Origin: Streptomyces sp. MZ04
GTDB lineage: Bacteria; Actinomycetota; Actinomycetes; Streptomycetales; Streptomycetaceae
DNA: 63,506 nt
Direction: 5' to 3'
NCBI RefSeq assembly: GCF_004684775.1
Contig: NZ_SRIC01000014.1
Location: 1-63,506, forward strand
Shown here: positions 43,643-52,127 of the stretch, piece by piece
Layout of the letters: every line of letters starts with the position of its first letter
How positions within the stretch are numbered: position 1 is the stretch's first letter
Program-made: the position numbers and the translations under genes
Notes under the pieces: model-generated
Databases searched by the model: none
The model's input: only the letters and a program-made list of their open reading frames with translations
What the model was told of the DNA's origin: nothing

Positions 43643-43825
43643 GCTGATTCTCCTTGTCCGTGCCGTGGTCCGTGCATCGTTCGGGCCGTTGCCTCTTGAA
43701 CGATGCCGCCGACGACCTGAAAGGACAAGCAAAGAGAATTGCACCTTCGTTAAGCTGAACTACATTCGTGATGGCCGCCCGTTCGCTGCGGCGGAACCGG
43801 CGGCCTGATCACGTACGCTCGGCGG

Positions 43826-44446
43826 ATGGCGAAGTACTTCGACGTGCACCCCGAGAATCCGCAGCAGCGCACCATCGGCAAGGTGGTGGACGACATCCGG
43901 TCCGGCGCGCTCGTCGCGTACCCGACGGATTCCTGTTTCGCGCTGGGCTGCCAGCTGGGCAACCGTGACGGCCTGGACCGGATCCGGACGATCCGGAACC
44001 TCGACGACCGTCACCACTTCACGCTGGTCTGCCAGAACTTCGCCCAGCTGGGGCAGTTCGTGCACGTCGACAACGACGTGTTCCGGGCGATCAAGGCGGC
44101 CACGCCGGGCAGTTACACCTTCATCCTGCCCGCGACGAAGGAGGTGCCGCGCCAGCTTCTGCACCCGAAGAAGAAGACGGTCGGCGTCCGGATTCCCGAC
44201 CACGTCGTGACGCAGGCCCTGCTCGCCGAGCTCGGCGAGCCGCTGCTCTCCAGCACCCTGCTCCTGCCCGACGAGGACGAGCCGTTGACGCAGGGCTGGG
44301 AGATCAAGGAGCGGCTCGACCACGTGGTGGACGACGTCGTCGACTCCGGCGACTGCGGCACGAAGCCGACCACGGTCATCGACTTCTCCAGCGGCGAGGC
44401 CGAGATCGTGCGTCGCGGTGCGGGCGACACGTCGCGGTTCGAATAA
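43826..44446 (+). CDS. YciO/Sua5-type (YrdC-fold) protein
   Basis: The 206-residue protein has the YrdC fold: GALVAYPTDSCFALGCQLGN, RHHFTLVCQNFAQLGQF, PGSYTFILPATKEVPRQLLH and KTVGVRIPDHVV. KxR and SxN-type residues involved in carbamoyl-adenylate chemistry vary between YrdC and YciO; this one is closest to YciO, whose role in tRNA threonylcarbamoyladenosine synthesis is weaker. ATG 43826. Divergent from the pepA operon with a 183-bp gap. Confidence 0.88.
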   Translation: MAKYFDVHPENPQQRTIGKVVDDIRSGALVAYPTDSCFALGCQLGNRDGLDRIRTIRNLDDRHHFTLVCQNFAQLGQFVHVDNDVFRAIKAATPGSYTFILPATKEVPRQLLHPKKKTVGVRIPDHVVTQALLAELGEPLLSSTLLLPDEDEPLTQGWEIKERLDHVVDDVVDSGDCGTKPTTVIDFSSGEAEIVRRGAGDTSRFE

Positions 44447-44470
44447 CGGCCGCTTGCACGAGCAGCCGCC

Positions 44471-45439
44471 CTAGCGGCGGCTCGGCTCCCTGGGCGCCGT
44501 CCGGTCCACGGCCGTCGGCCGTGACCGGACGACCGCGCGCCGGGACCGCCTCCCGGGCACGAGAATGCTCACCGCGTTCGCCACGACGATCGCCGCGATG
44601 CCGAGCCACTCGACCCACTGCAGGGCCTGCCCCAGGACGACCAGGCCGACCAAAGCCGCGAGCACGGGGTTGACGCTCATGAAGATCCCGAAGAAGCGGG
44701 CGTCGACGCGGCGCAGGGCCAGCAGATCGGCCAGGAACGGCACCGCGGACGACAGCAGTCCTGCCGCGCTCGCGCAGGCCAGCGCGGTGAGGGTCGGCGG
44801 GTGGTGGGCGAGGACCACGATGCCGACCGGCAGGTACAGCAGGGCGGAGATGCCCGCGGCCGTCGCCGATCCCTCGACGCCCGGAAGGCGGGCCCCGACG
44901 GTGCGGTTGAGCAGGATGTACGAGGCCCAGCAGACCGCCGCGAGCAGGCCGAGCGCGATGCCGGCGTAGTCGGTGGTGGGCTGCGGGCGGGCCAGCGCGA
45001 CCACCGCCACCCCCGCGACGACGGCACAGCCGAGGTCCACCGCCCGCCGCGACGCGGCCAGCGCGACCGTCAGAGGGCCCAGGAACTCCAGGGTCACCGC
45101 GAGGCCGAGGCCCACGCGGTCGATCGCGGTGTAGAGCGACAGGTTCATGGTGGCGAAGACCGCCGCCAGGCACAGCAGCGGCCACCACTGGCGCCAGGTG
45201 AAGGCGCGCAGTTTCGGTCTGCCCACGGCCATCAGGAGGACGCCCGCGACCCATTGCCGCACGGCCACCACCCCGGCAGGACCGATCGCGTCGAACGCCA
45301 GGGCGCCCGTGGCGGCACCGACCTGGTTGGAGAGACCACTGCCGAGCATCATGGCCGTCCCCGAGAACCGGCGGGCCGAACCGTCCGCCCGATCCCCCGC
45401 AACCACCCCGAGCCCGTCGGCGCCTTGAGACCTTCGCAT
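44471..45439 (-). CDS. EamA/DMT-family exporter, copy 2
   Basis: The 322-residue membrane protein is paralogous to copy 1 (10669): VTLEFLGPLTVALAASRRA against VTLEVLGPLLLSVVATRRA, and WASYILLNRTVGARLPGVEG against WAAYILLNARAGARFPRLDG. ATG 45439 is chosen because upstream ATGs (45481, 45493) lie in the putative operator region. It is divergent from the LysR gene at 45509 with about 70 bp between. A small stem-loop (44464-44482) overlaps its stop codon and that of the convergent YciO gene region. Confidence 0.88.
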   Translation of the reverse strand: MRRSQGADGLGVVAGDRADGSARRFSGTAMMLGSGLSNQVGAATGALAFDAIGPAGVVAVRQWVAGVLLMAVGRPKLRAFTWRQWWPLLCLAAVFATMNLSLYTAIDRVGLGLAVTLEFLGPLTVALAASRRAVDLGCAVVAGVAVVALARPQPTTDYAGIALGLLAAVCWASYILLNRTVGARLPGVEGSATAAGISALLYLPVGIVVLAHHPPTLTALACASAAGLLSSAVPFLADLLALRRVDARFFGIFMSVNPVLAALVGLVVLGQALQWVEWLGIAAIVVANAVSILVPGRRSRRAVVRSRPTAVDRTAPREPSRR

Positions 45440-45508
45440 GCACCGCAGAATGCGCCTCCCGCTCACATACGCAAAATGCATGTGAGTGCTCATCTATACG
45501 CTGGGGTC
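45440..45508. promoter_or_regulatory. Divergent promoter region of EamA/LysR pair 2
   Basis: AAATGC at 45474-45479 is 35 bases before the LysR ATG, identical to pair 1. A -10-like CTATAC (about 45494-45499) aligns with TTATGC of pair 1. GAGTGCTC around 45484 is a small palindrome and candidate LysR half-site pair. Confidence 0.6.
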
Positions 45509-46360
45509 ATGGATCTGGAGCTTCGGCATCTGCGCTGCCTGGTGGCCATCATCGACACCGGCAGCTTCACCGACGCCGCCGCCGAGCTCGGCGTCTCCCA
45601 GGCGGCGGTCTCGCGCACCCTCGGCGGCCTCGAGGAGACCCTCGGGGTGCGTCTGCTGCACCGCACCAGCAGGAGCGTCACGCCCACGACCGCCGGTGTG
45701 CAGGTCCTCGCGCGGGCCCGTCATGTCCTCGCGGAGGCCGATGACCTCATCCGCGAGGCGACCACCGGGCACACCCGGCTCCGCATCGGCCACGCCTGGT
45801 CGGCGATGGGCCGTCACACCGCGGAGTTCCAGCGCCGCTGGGCGGCCGAACACCCGGACATCGAGCTGTACTTGATCCGTACGAACTCGGCGACCGGCGG
45901 CCTCGCGGAGGGCCTGTGCGACCTCGCCGTCGTACGGACCTCCTTCGACGAGGCGCGGTTCGCCGACGCCGCGGTCGGCCAGGAGCGCCGCTACTGCGCC
46001 ATGGCCGCCGACGACCCGTGGGCGAGGCGCCGCTCCGTCCCGCTGGCCGACATACGGGAGCGGACCCTGCTCATCGACCGGCGCACCGGCACCACCACGG
46101 CCGAGCTGTGGCCCGAGGGGACGCGTCCGGCCGTGGAGTACACACGGGACATCGACGACTGGCTCGCCATCATCGCGTCGGGCCGCTGTGTCGGCCTGAC
46201 CCCCGAGAGCACCGGCAACCAGTACCGCCGCGACGGCGTCGTCTTCCGCCCGCTGCGCAACGCCGCACCCATCACCGTCCGGCTGATCTGGCGGCGCCAC
46301 GACCCGCACCCCGCGACCCACGCCGCCGTCGCGCTCCTCGCGGACCTCTACCGGGGGTGA
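45509..46360 (+). CDS. LysR-family transcriptional regulator, partner of EamA copy 2
   Basis: The 283-residue protein has the LysR HTH (LELRHLRCLVAIIDTGSFTD, AAAELGVSQAAVSRTLGGLE) and substrate-binding domain. It is paralogous to the LysR at 11695 throughout. ATG 45509. The likely target is the divergent exporter. Its stop is followed at once by a 9-bp tandem repeat and a decayed gene. Confidence 0.9.
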   Translation: MDLELRHLRCLVAIIDTGSFTDAAAELGVSQAAVSRTLGGLEETLGVRLLHRTSRSVTPTTAGVQVLARARHVLAEADDLIREATTGHTRLRIGHAWSAMGRHTAEFQRRWAAEHPDIELYLIRTNSATGGLAEGLCDLAVVRTSFDEARFADAAVGQERRYCAMAADDPWARRRSVPLADIRERTLLIDRRTGTTTAELWPEGTRPAVEYTRDIDDWLAIIASGRCVGLTPESTGNQYRRDGVVFRPLRNAAPITVRLIWRRHDPHPATHAAVALLADLYRG

Positions 46361-46364
46361 GGCC

Positions 46365-46427
46365 GCCTCGACCGGTTCGACCGGCTCGGCCGCCTCGACC
46401 GGTTCGACCGGTTCGACCGGTTCGACC
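46365..46427 (+). repeat. 9-bp tandem repeat, seven copies
   Basis: GGTTCGACC and variants (GCCTCGACC, GGCTCGGCC) recur seven times directly after the LysR stop. In the frame of the following propeller remnant they read as Gly-Ser-Thr and Ala-Ser-Thr repeats (GSTGSTGST), perhaps the former linker after a signal peptide. Confidence 0.9.
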
Positions 46428-46949
46428 GTCGATTCCGCTCCGCTCGTCAAAGGCCTGTACCAGTCCGCGTACTCCGAGCGGAACAACGTCCTGTGGGCCA
46501 CGTCGGCGGTGGGCCGCCCGCCGGTCACCACGTCCGGTCTCGTGAAGGTCGACCCGAGAACGCTGAAGGTCGAGGTCCCGGTCGGCGACGGCCCCATCTC
46601 CATCGCGCTGTCCAAGGACGGCCGCACCGTCTACACCGCCGACCAGGCCGCCGGCGCCCTCTCGGTCGTCGACCTGCGTTCGGGCGCCGTCACGAAAACC
46701 GTCCCGACCGGCGCGGGCGCCCTGTCCGTCGCCACCGACCGGCGCTCGGGCAACGTCCTGGTCGCCAACCGGACGCCCGGCAACATCACCGTCGTCGACC
46801 CCCGCGAGGGCGCGGTCGTCGAGACCCCGGCCACCGGCGCCAACCCCAACCACGTCCAGGTGACCGACGGCACCGCGTACGCGGTCGACAAGTCCGGCAC
46901 CGGCCCCGAGGGCCAGGACCAGGTGCACCGCATCCGCATCGGCGGCTGA
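46428..46949 (+). pseudogene. YncE-like beta-propeller surface protein, N terminus and central blades deleted
   Basis: The frame begins VDSAPLVKGLYQSAYSERN, NVLWATSAVGRPPVT and LVKVDPRTLKVE, the first blade of a streptomycete YncE-type secreted propeller. It then jumps to VPVGDGPISIALSKDGRTVY, a blade that comes about 130 residues later in relatives, and continues to the C terminus (GQDQVHRIRIGG, stop at 46949). The signal peptide and start codon are missing; the frame is open upstream into a repeat and the LysR end. About 174 residues remain of some 390. Probably not expressed as a working protein. Confidence 0.72.
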
Positions 46950-47015
46950 CTCCCCGCACCGAAGGCCCCGCGTCCCGCCGGGCGCGACCGCATGCCGGGC
47001 GGGACTCAGCCGCAA

Positions 47016-47340
47016 CGGAGTACGTCAGGACCAGTTCCTCGACATCGGCACCGGAATCCCCACCGAGCCGAATCTGCACCAGATCGTCCAGGGGATCGTG
47101 CCGTCGGCGCGGGTCGTCTGCACCGACAACGACCCCATCGTGCTGCGGTCTGTCGCTCATCGCGCTCATGCACTTCCTCCCCGACGGCCAAGACCCGTAC
47201 GGCATCGTGCGCACCCTGGTCGACGCGCTTCCCTCCGGCAGCCACCTGGTGCTCCCGCACAGGCGTCCGACCTCTACTCGGAACTGGCCGAGCGGGTCAC
47301 CGCCGAGTACGCGAAGGGCCGCGGTGACCCGCATTCCCTG
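47016..47340 (+). pseudogene. Fragmented DUF574 methyltransferase
   Basis: NGVRQ-DQFLDIGTGIPTEPNLHQ and VVCTDNDPIVLR are found in one frame, then LSLIALMHFLPDGQDPYGIV and DALPSGSHLVL in another, then SDLYSELAERVTAEYAKG in a third. These match successive parts of the intact gene at 36591 (QFLDIGTGIPTAPNLHQ ... LSLIALLHFITDDEDPY). At least two deletions and a small insertion of six bases (QD) separate them. No start or usable frame exists. Confidence 0.8.
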
Positions 47341-47476
47341 ACCGGCGGCCCGGTTGGCGATCAGCCGGGACGGGCATCACCGTGGGGCAGGACCGGCCGC
47401 GCAAGACATGCCGTGGCCCCGGTGGACGGAGTTCCATGAGTGCGCCGGTTGTCCCAGGGAGGGGAAGTGAGTCGCC

Positions 47477-47914
47477 ATGCGTGCGCACACGCGCGCCCAT
47501 CGGCACACCGCACGCGCCGAATTCGCCCTGCCGCAGGAGGCCGCTTCGGCGGGCCGGGCACGGAAGCTGACCTCCGTGTTCCTGACCCGCCCCCATCGAC
47601 ATGTGACGAAGGTGGACGCCGAACGGGTGGACGACGCCACGCTGATCGTGTCCGAACTCGTCACCAACGCCACGCGGCACGGCCGCAGCCCCTGCCGCCT
47701 GCGCCTGGTCGTGTCCGACGCCCAGGTGACCGTCGAGGTCCATGACGCGAGCCCGGTCAGCCCGCACGTACTCAAGACGGGTACCGAGCTCAGGGCGGAC
47801 ACCGAGCGGGAGAGCGGGCGCGGCCTGGCGATGGTGCGGCACCTCGCCGCGCGCCTCGAGGTCGTCGGCACCGGCCGTGGCGGCAAGACGGTGCGGGCGG
47901 TCCTGGTCTGGTGA
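47477..47914 (+). CDS. RsbW-like ATP-binding regulatory protein
   Basis: The 145-residue protein is a single HATPase_c_2 domain: N-box VSELVTNATRHG (about 58-69), VEVHDASPVSP and G box SGRGLAMVRHLA. Streptomycetes have many such small anti-sigma-factor/serine kinase-like proteins, often paired with anti-sigma antagonists that are not seen here. ATG 47477 is preceded by GAGGGGAAG. The domain is complete. Confidence 0.85.
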   Translation: MRAHTRAHRHTARAEFALPQEAASAGRARKLTSVFLTRPHRHVTKVDAERVDDATLIVSELVTNATRHGRSPCRLRLVVSDAQVTVEVHDASPVSPHVLKTGTELRADTERESGRGLAMVRHLAARLEVVGTGRGGKTVRAVLVW

Positions 47915-48043
47915 GGCCGCACGCCTGCCTGCTCCCCGCCGCCCTGTCCTGGCCGCGCGTGCAACGTCCTCGCAACCTTGCGCGGGGTTGACTGGAACCA
48001 CCGCCTCAACGGCGGCCCGGCGAGCAAGGAATGGCAGCAGCCC

Positions 48044-48400
48044 ATGACCGAATCCCCGCGCGTGGAGCTGACCCCCGCGGCCGCCGAACTGGTGCGGCGG
48101 CTTCGGGAGGCCCACGGACCGCTGATGTTCCACCAGTCCGGCGGCTGCTGCGACGGCAGCGCGCCCATGTGCTACCCGGAGGGCGAGTTCCGGACCGGTG
48201 ACTCCGATGTGCGGCTCGCGTCCCTGGACGTGGCGGGCGTGGCCGAACCGGTGTCCTTCTGGATGTCGAAGAGCCAGCACGAGGTGTGGAGCCACACGCG
48301 GCTGATCGTCGATGTCGTGCCGGGCCGGGGCAGCGGCTTCTCCCTCGAAGCCCCCGAAGGCGTACGTTTCCTCATCCGTTCCCGGCTGGTCGGCAGCTAG
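48044..48400 (+). CDS. DUF779 domain protein
   Basis: The 118-residue protein has the family core FHQSGGCCDGSAPMCYPEGEF with three Cys (about 32-40; cut motif GGCCDGSAPMC) and a C-terminal VPGRGSGFSLEAPEGVRF. In many bacteria DUF779 genes lie beside acetaldehyde/aldehyde dehydrogenases; none is adjacent here. The Cys cluster suggests metal binding. AAGGA is upstream but 13 bases away, so the start is less certain. Confidence 0.85.
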   Translation: MTESPRVELTPAAAELVRRLREAHGPLMFHQSGGCCDGSAPMCYPEGEFRTGDSDVRLASLDVAGVAEPVSFWMSKSQHEVWSHTRLIVDVVPGRGSGFSLEAPEGVRFLIRSRLVGS

Positions 48401-48444
48401 CCGCCGGCCCGGCACCCATACGGCGCTGCCCCCTGGTGCACTTT

Positions 48445-48481
48445 CTGACCGACCCTCAGACTGAGACGGTCGGTCGGTCAG
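48445..48481 (+). promoter_or_regulatory. Nested inverted repeat upstream of the phosphodiester glycosidase gene
   Basis: CTGACCGACC (48445-48454) and GGTCGGTCAG (48472-48481) are perfect 10-bp arms. Between them lies a second small palindrome CTCAG-a-CTGAG. It lies 22 bases before the GTG start and could be a repressor operator (TetR-like geometry) or an mRNA stem-loop in the leader. Confidence 0.55.
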
Positions 48482-48502
48482 GGAGACTTCAGGGGGGCAT
48501 GG

Positions 48503-49786
48503 GTGTCAACACGGCGCAAACACACCTTGGGACGGTTCAGAACGGCGAGAGCGGCGCTCTCCGTACTCACGGCATTCGGCACGCTGGCCGGTGCGGCTCT
48601 GATGGGAGCGGCACCGGCCAGCGGCGTACAGGCGGCCGACGAGATGGCCGAGTCGCGGATCGCTCCAGGCGTGAAGTACTGGCAGTTCGACATCCCGGCT
48701 TCCCACGGCATGGCCCGCGCGCACGTACTCGACGTCGACCTCAAAGACTCGCGCACCAGCGTCGGACTGCTCTATCCGGGTGCGGTCGGCGCCCGCACCG
48801 TCGTCTCCGCGCTCGCGGACGGCGCGGGGGCGGTCGGCGGGATCAACGGCGACTTCTTCAACATCACCGAGACCCAGCATCCAGGCGTCGAGGCCACCGG
48901 CGCGCCCGTCGGCCCGGCGATCGCACTCGGCCGTGCCCTCAAGGCGGCGGTGCCGAACGGTCAGCGCTTCGGTCCCGCGATGCCGCCCGGCGTGACCACC
49001 GAAGCCGTGCTCGGCGTGGGCTCCGACGGCCGGGCCCGCATGGACAGCCTCCGCCTCGACGGCGAAGTACGCACCCCGCAGTCCCGGTTGCCGCTGGGCG
49101 GACTCAATCAGTACGCCATCCCGGTGGGTTCCGTCGGGGCGTTCACCAGCGACTGGGGCAGCACGTCGCGGGTGCGCTCCACCTGCGGCACCGATACGAA
49201 CCGGGGCGCGCCCTGCAGCACGGACACCCACGAGGTGACCGTGCGCGACGGGCGTGTCGTGGAGTCGGCCGACACGCCCGGCAGCGGGCCCGTGGCCCGC
49301 GGCACCACGGTCCTCGTGGGCCGCGAGGCGGGCGCGCAGCAGTTGCGCAAGCTGTCGGTCGGTGACCTCGTGCACGTCCGGCACCGCCTGGTGGCGGCCA
49401 ATTCCCTCGTCCCGTTCCGCTTCGCGCTCGGCGGCTACCCGGTGCTGCGCGGCGGCGCCCCGCTGCCCGGCCTCGACTCCGTGACCTCGGCCATCCGGAC
49501 CGCCGCCGGGATCTCCGACGACGGCAAGCGCCTGCTGCTGCTCTCGCTCGACGGCTCCCCGGAGTTCCGTACGGGCCTGACGATCGCCGAAGTGGCCGGC
49601 ACCCTGCGCGAGTTGGGCGCGGTGGACGGATTCAGCCTGGACGGCGGCGGCTCGTCCACGCTGGTCTCCTCGAGCACCCTGGTCGCCAGGCCCCCGGGCA
49701 CCGATTCCGTCACCGTACGGAACAACCCCAGCGGTGGCGCGGAACGCCCGGTGGCGAACGGCATCGGCGTGTTCTCCCTGACGTGA
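48503..49786 (+). CDS. Secreted phosphodiester glycosidase family protein (NAGPA-like)
   Basis: The 427-residue protein starts with a signal peptide (RTARAALSVLTAFGTLAGAALM, cut here in meaning: hydrophobic core ALSVLTAFGTLAGAAL). The NAGPA domain (PF09992) is visible: GGINGDFFNI (Asn/Asp motif near 113-122), VPFRFALGGYPVL, and at the C terminus DGFSLDGGGSSTLV. Homologues remove N-acetylglucosamine phosphodiester caps. GTG 48503 is chosen with AGGGGGG upstream. A stem-loop/operator lies in front of it. Confidence 0.87.
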   Translation: MSTRRKHTLGRFRTARAALSVLTAFGTLAGAALMGAAPASGVQAADEMAESRIAPGVKYWQFDIPASHGMARAHVLDVDLKDSRTSVGLLYPGAVGARTVVSALADGAGAVGGINGDFFNITETQHPGVEATGAPVGPAIALGRALKAAVPNGQRFGPAMPPGVTTEAVLGVGSDGRARMDSLRLDGEVRTPQSRLPLGGLNQYAIPVGSVGAFTSDWGSTSRVRSTCGTDTNRGAPCSTDTHEVTVRDGRVVESADTPGSGPVARGTTVLVGREAGAQQLRKLSVGDLVHVRHRLVAANSLVPFRFALGGYPVLRGGAPLPGLDSVTSAIRTAAGISDDGKRLLLLSLDGSPEFRTGLTIAEVAGTLRELGAVDGFSLDGGGSSTLVSSSTLVARPPGTDSVTVRNNPSGGAERPVANGIGVFSLT

Positions 49787-49802
49787 GCCCGGGCTCCGCC
49801 GG

Positions 49803-50838
49803 TCACTCGGTGTCCCGCACCGCCACGAGCCCGTTGAAGACACCGACGTACACCGTGCCGTCGGGGCCGAGGGTGACCGGCGCCCAGTTGTTGTCGTAGG
49901 CGATGCCCGTGCCGGCGAGGCGCTTCCACTTGGTCTCGCCGGTGCGGAAGTCGACGGCCGTCAGGGGCGAAGTGATGTTCTCGTAGCCGTAGTTGTTCTC
50001 GACGACGAGGCTGTCGCCCCAGCTGATCAGCGAGTTGTCGGTGGTGGACGCGCCGGAGCCGAAGACGGGGACCTTGCAGACGAGCCGCTTGTCGTCGGGG
50101 GCGTCGGCGCCTCTGCGGATGTCACCGGACTCGGGGTCGACGGTTCCGACGCGACCCTGCCGGGTCACCCACCAGATGCGGCCCTCCCAGTCGGGCATCA
50201 CGGACGTGACCGGGTCACATTCGCCACTCGGGTAGAGGTTTGACCAGGTCACGCAGTCGTGCGGGACGTGCTCCGTCAGATCCCAGTCCTTGTCGACGAC
50301 GAACCGCCAACTGCCGTCCGCCGTCTGCTCGTGCGCGAGCCGGACGATGTGCTGCCGGGAGTCGGCGAGCACCAGTCGGTCCTCGTTGTCGAGATACGAG
50401 TAGGCGCCGCCCGAGGTGTCCTTGAAGATCTTCGAGAAGTTGAGCCGGGTGATCGCCTCGACGGTGGAGGGGCGTTGCGGCAGCTTGTACTCGGCGAGCG
50501 TCTCCAGCGAGTCCGGGTCGAGCAGCTTCACCAGGAAGCCGGTGAAGGTGCCGCAGACGGTGACGATGCGGCCCGCGCGGTCGAAGGTGACGGTGGCGCA
50601 CTCCCCGCCGAGCGCCGCCATCTTCTCGCTGTCGGCCTGCGGCTTCTTCCCGAGGGGCCCGTTCCAGGGGTACGTTCCGCTGCCCGCCGCGTCGGCGTGC
50701 ATGCCGCTGCGGCCGTTGGCCGCGAGATACGGGTGCTGGGGCGGCTGTTCGCCGGGCAGCGGCTGAGCGGCGGCGGGCGCTCCCGCGTACTGCTCGACGA
50801 GCCGGTGACCCGGAGCCAGTTGTTCATGAAAGCGAAAC
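49803..50838 (-). pseudogene. Secreted propeller-like protein with lost N terminus and two internal deletions
   Basis: Coding bias runs from about 50830 (HRLVEQYAGAPAAAQPLPGE) to 49803, with the 299-residue part after ATG 50702 in a single frame. No start codon or signal peptide precedes it; a TGA lies upstream in frame. Segments DSLETLAEYKLPQRPSTVEA, VLADSRQHIVRLAHEQ, DPVTSVMPDWEGRIWWVT and SLISWGDSLVVENNYGYEN match a long streptomycete family of secreted propellers. Between VGTVDPESGDIR and KRLVCKVPVFG, and between YENITSPL and TAVDFRTG, relatives have some 60-80 more residues each. Function unknown, probably inactive. Confidence 0.6.
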
Positions 50839-50860
50839 GATCACGGCCTGAGGCCGATCC

Positions 50861-51055
50861 TCAGGGCTGCAGACCGCTGACGATGTCCGCGGTGGCCGTG
50901 AGCCCGTTGTGAATGGTCGGCGCCATGCTCGAACTCGCCAGATAGAAGCCGAGCAAAGCGCAGACCAGGGCGTGCGAGAACTTCAGCGCGCCGTTGCGCA
51001 GAAAGACCACTGCCAGGATCAGAAGCAGCAGCACCACAGAGACCGAAATGGCCAT
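50861..51055 (-). CDS. Small two-helix membrane protein
   Basis: The 64-residue protein has a first hydrophobic helix (VSVVLLLLILAVVFL), a short basic loop (RNGALKFSH), a second helix (ALVCALLGFYLASS) and the C-terminal part NGLTATADIVSGL. GGAGGAGG lies five to six bases before ATG 51055, a strong ribosome binding site. Similar tiny membrane proteins occur in streptomycete genomes, sometimes within integrated elements, but no other mobile gene is near. No function known. Confidence 0.8.
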   Translation of the reverse strand: MAISVSVVLLLLILAVVFLRNGALKFSHALVCALLGFYLASSSMAPTIHNGLTATADIVSGLQP

Positions 51056-51154
51056 GGGACAACCTCCTCCGCCACGTCAACACCGTGGCTTCGGCCGTCA
51101 GTGTGGCGCAGCGGAGGGACCGTCCGGGCGACCGGCATGTCCTCCGAACGGGTG

Positions 51155-52015
51155 CTAGTTCCCGTGGGCGTCGAGGAATGTTTCGAGCCCCGCCAGGTCG
51201 TCCGTATTCAGGTGATCGACGCCTGCGGCGAGGAGCTCGCCCCACACCGCCTCGCGCGCCGGACCCGCCAGGTCGGGGGTGGCCCAGAAGCGTACGCGCT
51301 GACCGCGCTTGTGGGCGGTGGAGACGATGCCGCGCAGCTTGTCGCGCTCGGCCGCGGGGAACGCGCCGACGCCCTGCCAGCTGAAGTTGAGCGTCCAGTT
51401 GTCGCTGATCAGCGGGATGAAGGAGGCCGGGGCCGCGGTGCCGAGATCGGCGAGGCGGCCGTCGTAGAAGGCGCGGCGCACCCGCTGGGCCTCCATCGGC
51501 GCGCGGGCCGCGCGGTCGCCGGAGATCACCGCCGTCACGGCGGAGCGGCGCACCTTGCCGTGGGCGTACGTGGTGAACAGGTGCCGGTAGCGCTGGAGAT
51601 GGCGGTCGAGTTCCAGGTACGTCGCCGCGCCCTCGGTCTTGATGTCGATCAGGAGCTGGAAGGGAGTGCGGTGGTAACCCCGGTACACGGAGCCGCCGTT
51701 GGCGCGGACGCGGGCGGAGAGAGGGTCCAGGTACAGGGATTCGAGGGTGCGGGTGGGGTCGAGGTCCACCGGGTCGTGGGCGACCAGGAGTTGGCCGTCG
51801 ACGAGGTAGATGTCGGCCTCGACGCTGCCGAAGCGGTGGTCGAGGGCGTCGAACAGGGGCCGGGGGTGCTCGTAGTCGTTGTGCGCGTGGGCGCGGATGA
51901 GGGGGCGGGGGCCGTGTCCGCGCTCGCTCGCGTGGGCGTACGCGGGAACGGCGACGGTGCCCGCGAGGGCGGCGCCGAAGGTGGTGAGGGCTCTACGACG
52001 GCTGAAGAGGGTCAT
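51155..52015 (-). CDS. Exported PLC-like / glycerophosphodiester phosphodiesterase-like protein
   Basis: The 286-residue protein has a twin-arginine-type signal (FSRRRALTTFGAALAGTVAV). The mature part is a PI-PLC-like TIM barrel: IRAHAHNDYEHPRPLFDALD (catalytic His-Asn region), GSVEADIYLVDGQLLVAHDP (Glu-x-Asp metal ligands and second His), LIDIKTEG. It resembles Aim6-type phosphodiesterases. ATG 52015 follows GGGAG; the mature enzyme would act outside the cell on phospholipid-derived diesters. Confidence 0.85.
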   Translation of the reverse strand: MTLFSRRRALTTFGAALAGTVAVPAYAHASERGHGPRPLIRAHAHNDYEHPRPLFDALDHRFGSVEADIYLVDGQLLVAHDPVDLDPTRTLESLYLDPLSARVRANGGSVYRGYHRTPFQLLIDIKTEGAATYLELDRHLQRYRHLFTTYAHGKVRRSAVTAVISGDRAARAPMEAQRVRRAFYDGRLADLGTAAPASFIPLISDNWTLNFSWQGVGAFPAAERDKLRGIVSTAHKRGQRVRFWATPDLAGPAREAVWGELLAAGVDHLNTDDLAGLETFLDAHGN

Positions 52016-52127
52016 GGAGACTCCCGGAGGACGAGGGGACGACGGGCGGGGCCTCAGTGAGTATGAGGCCATGCCCGCGTCAAGAAACCCCCTGAGGCGC
52101 GGAGTTGGCGCTATCGACGCCCTTCGT

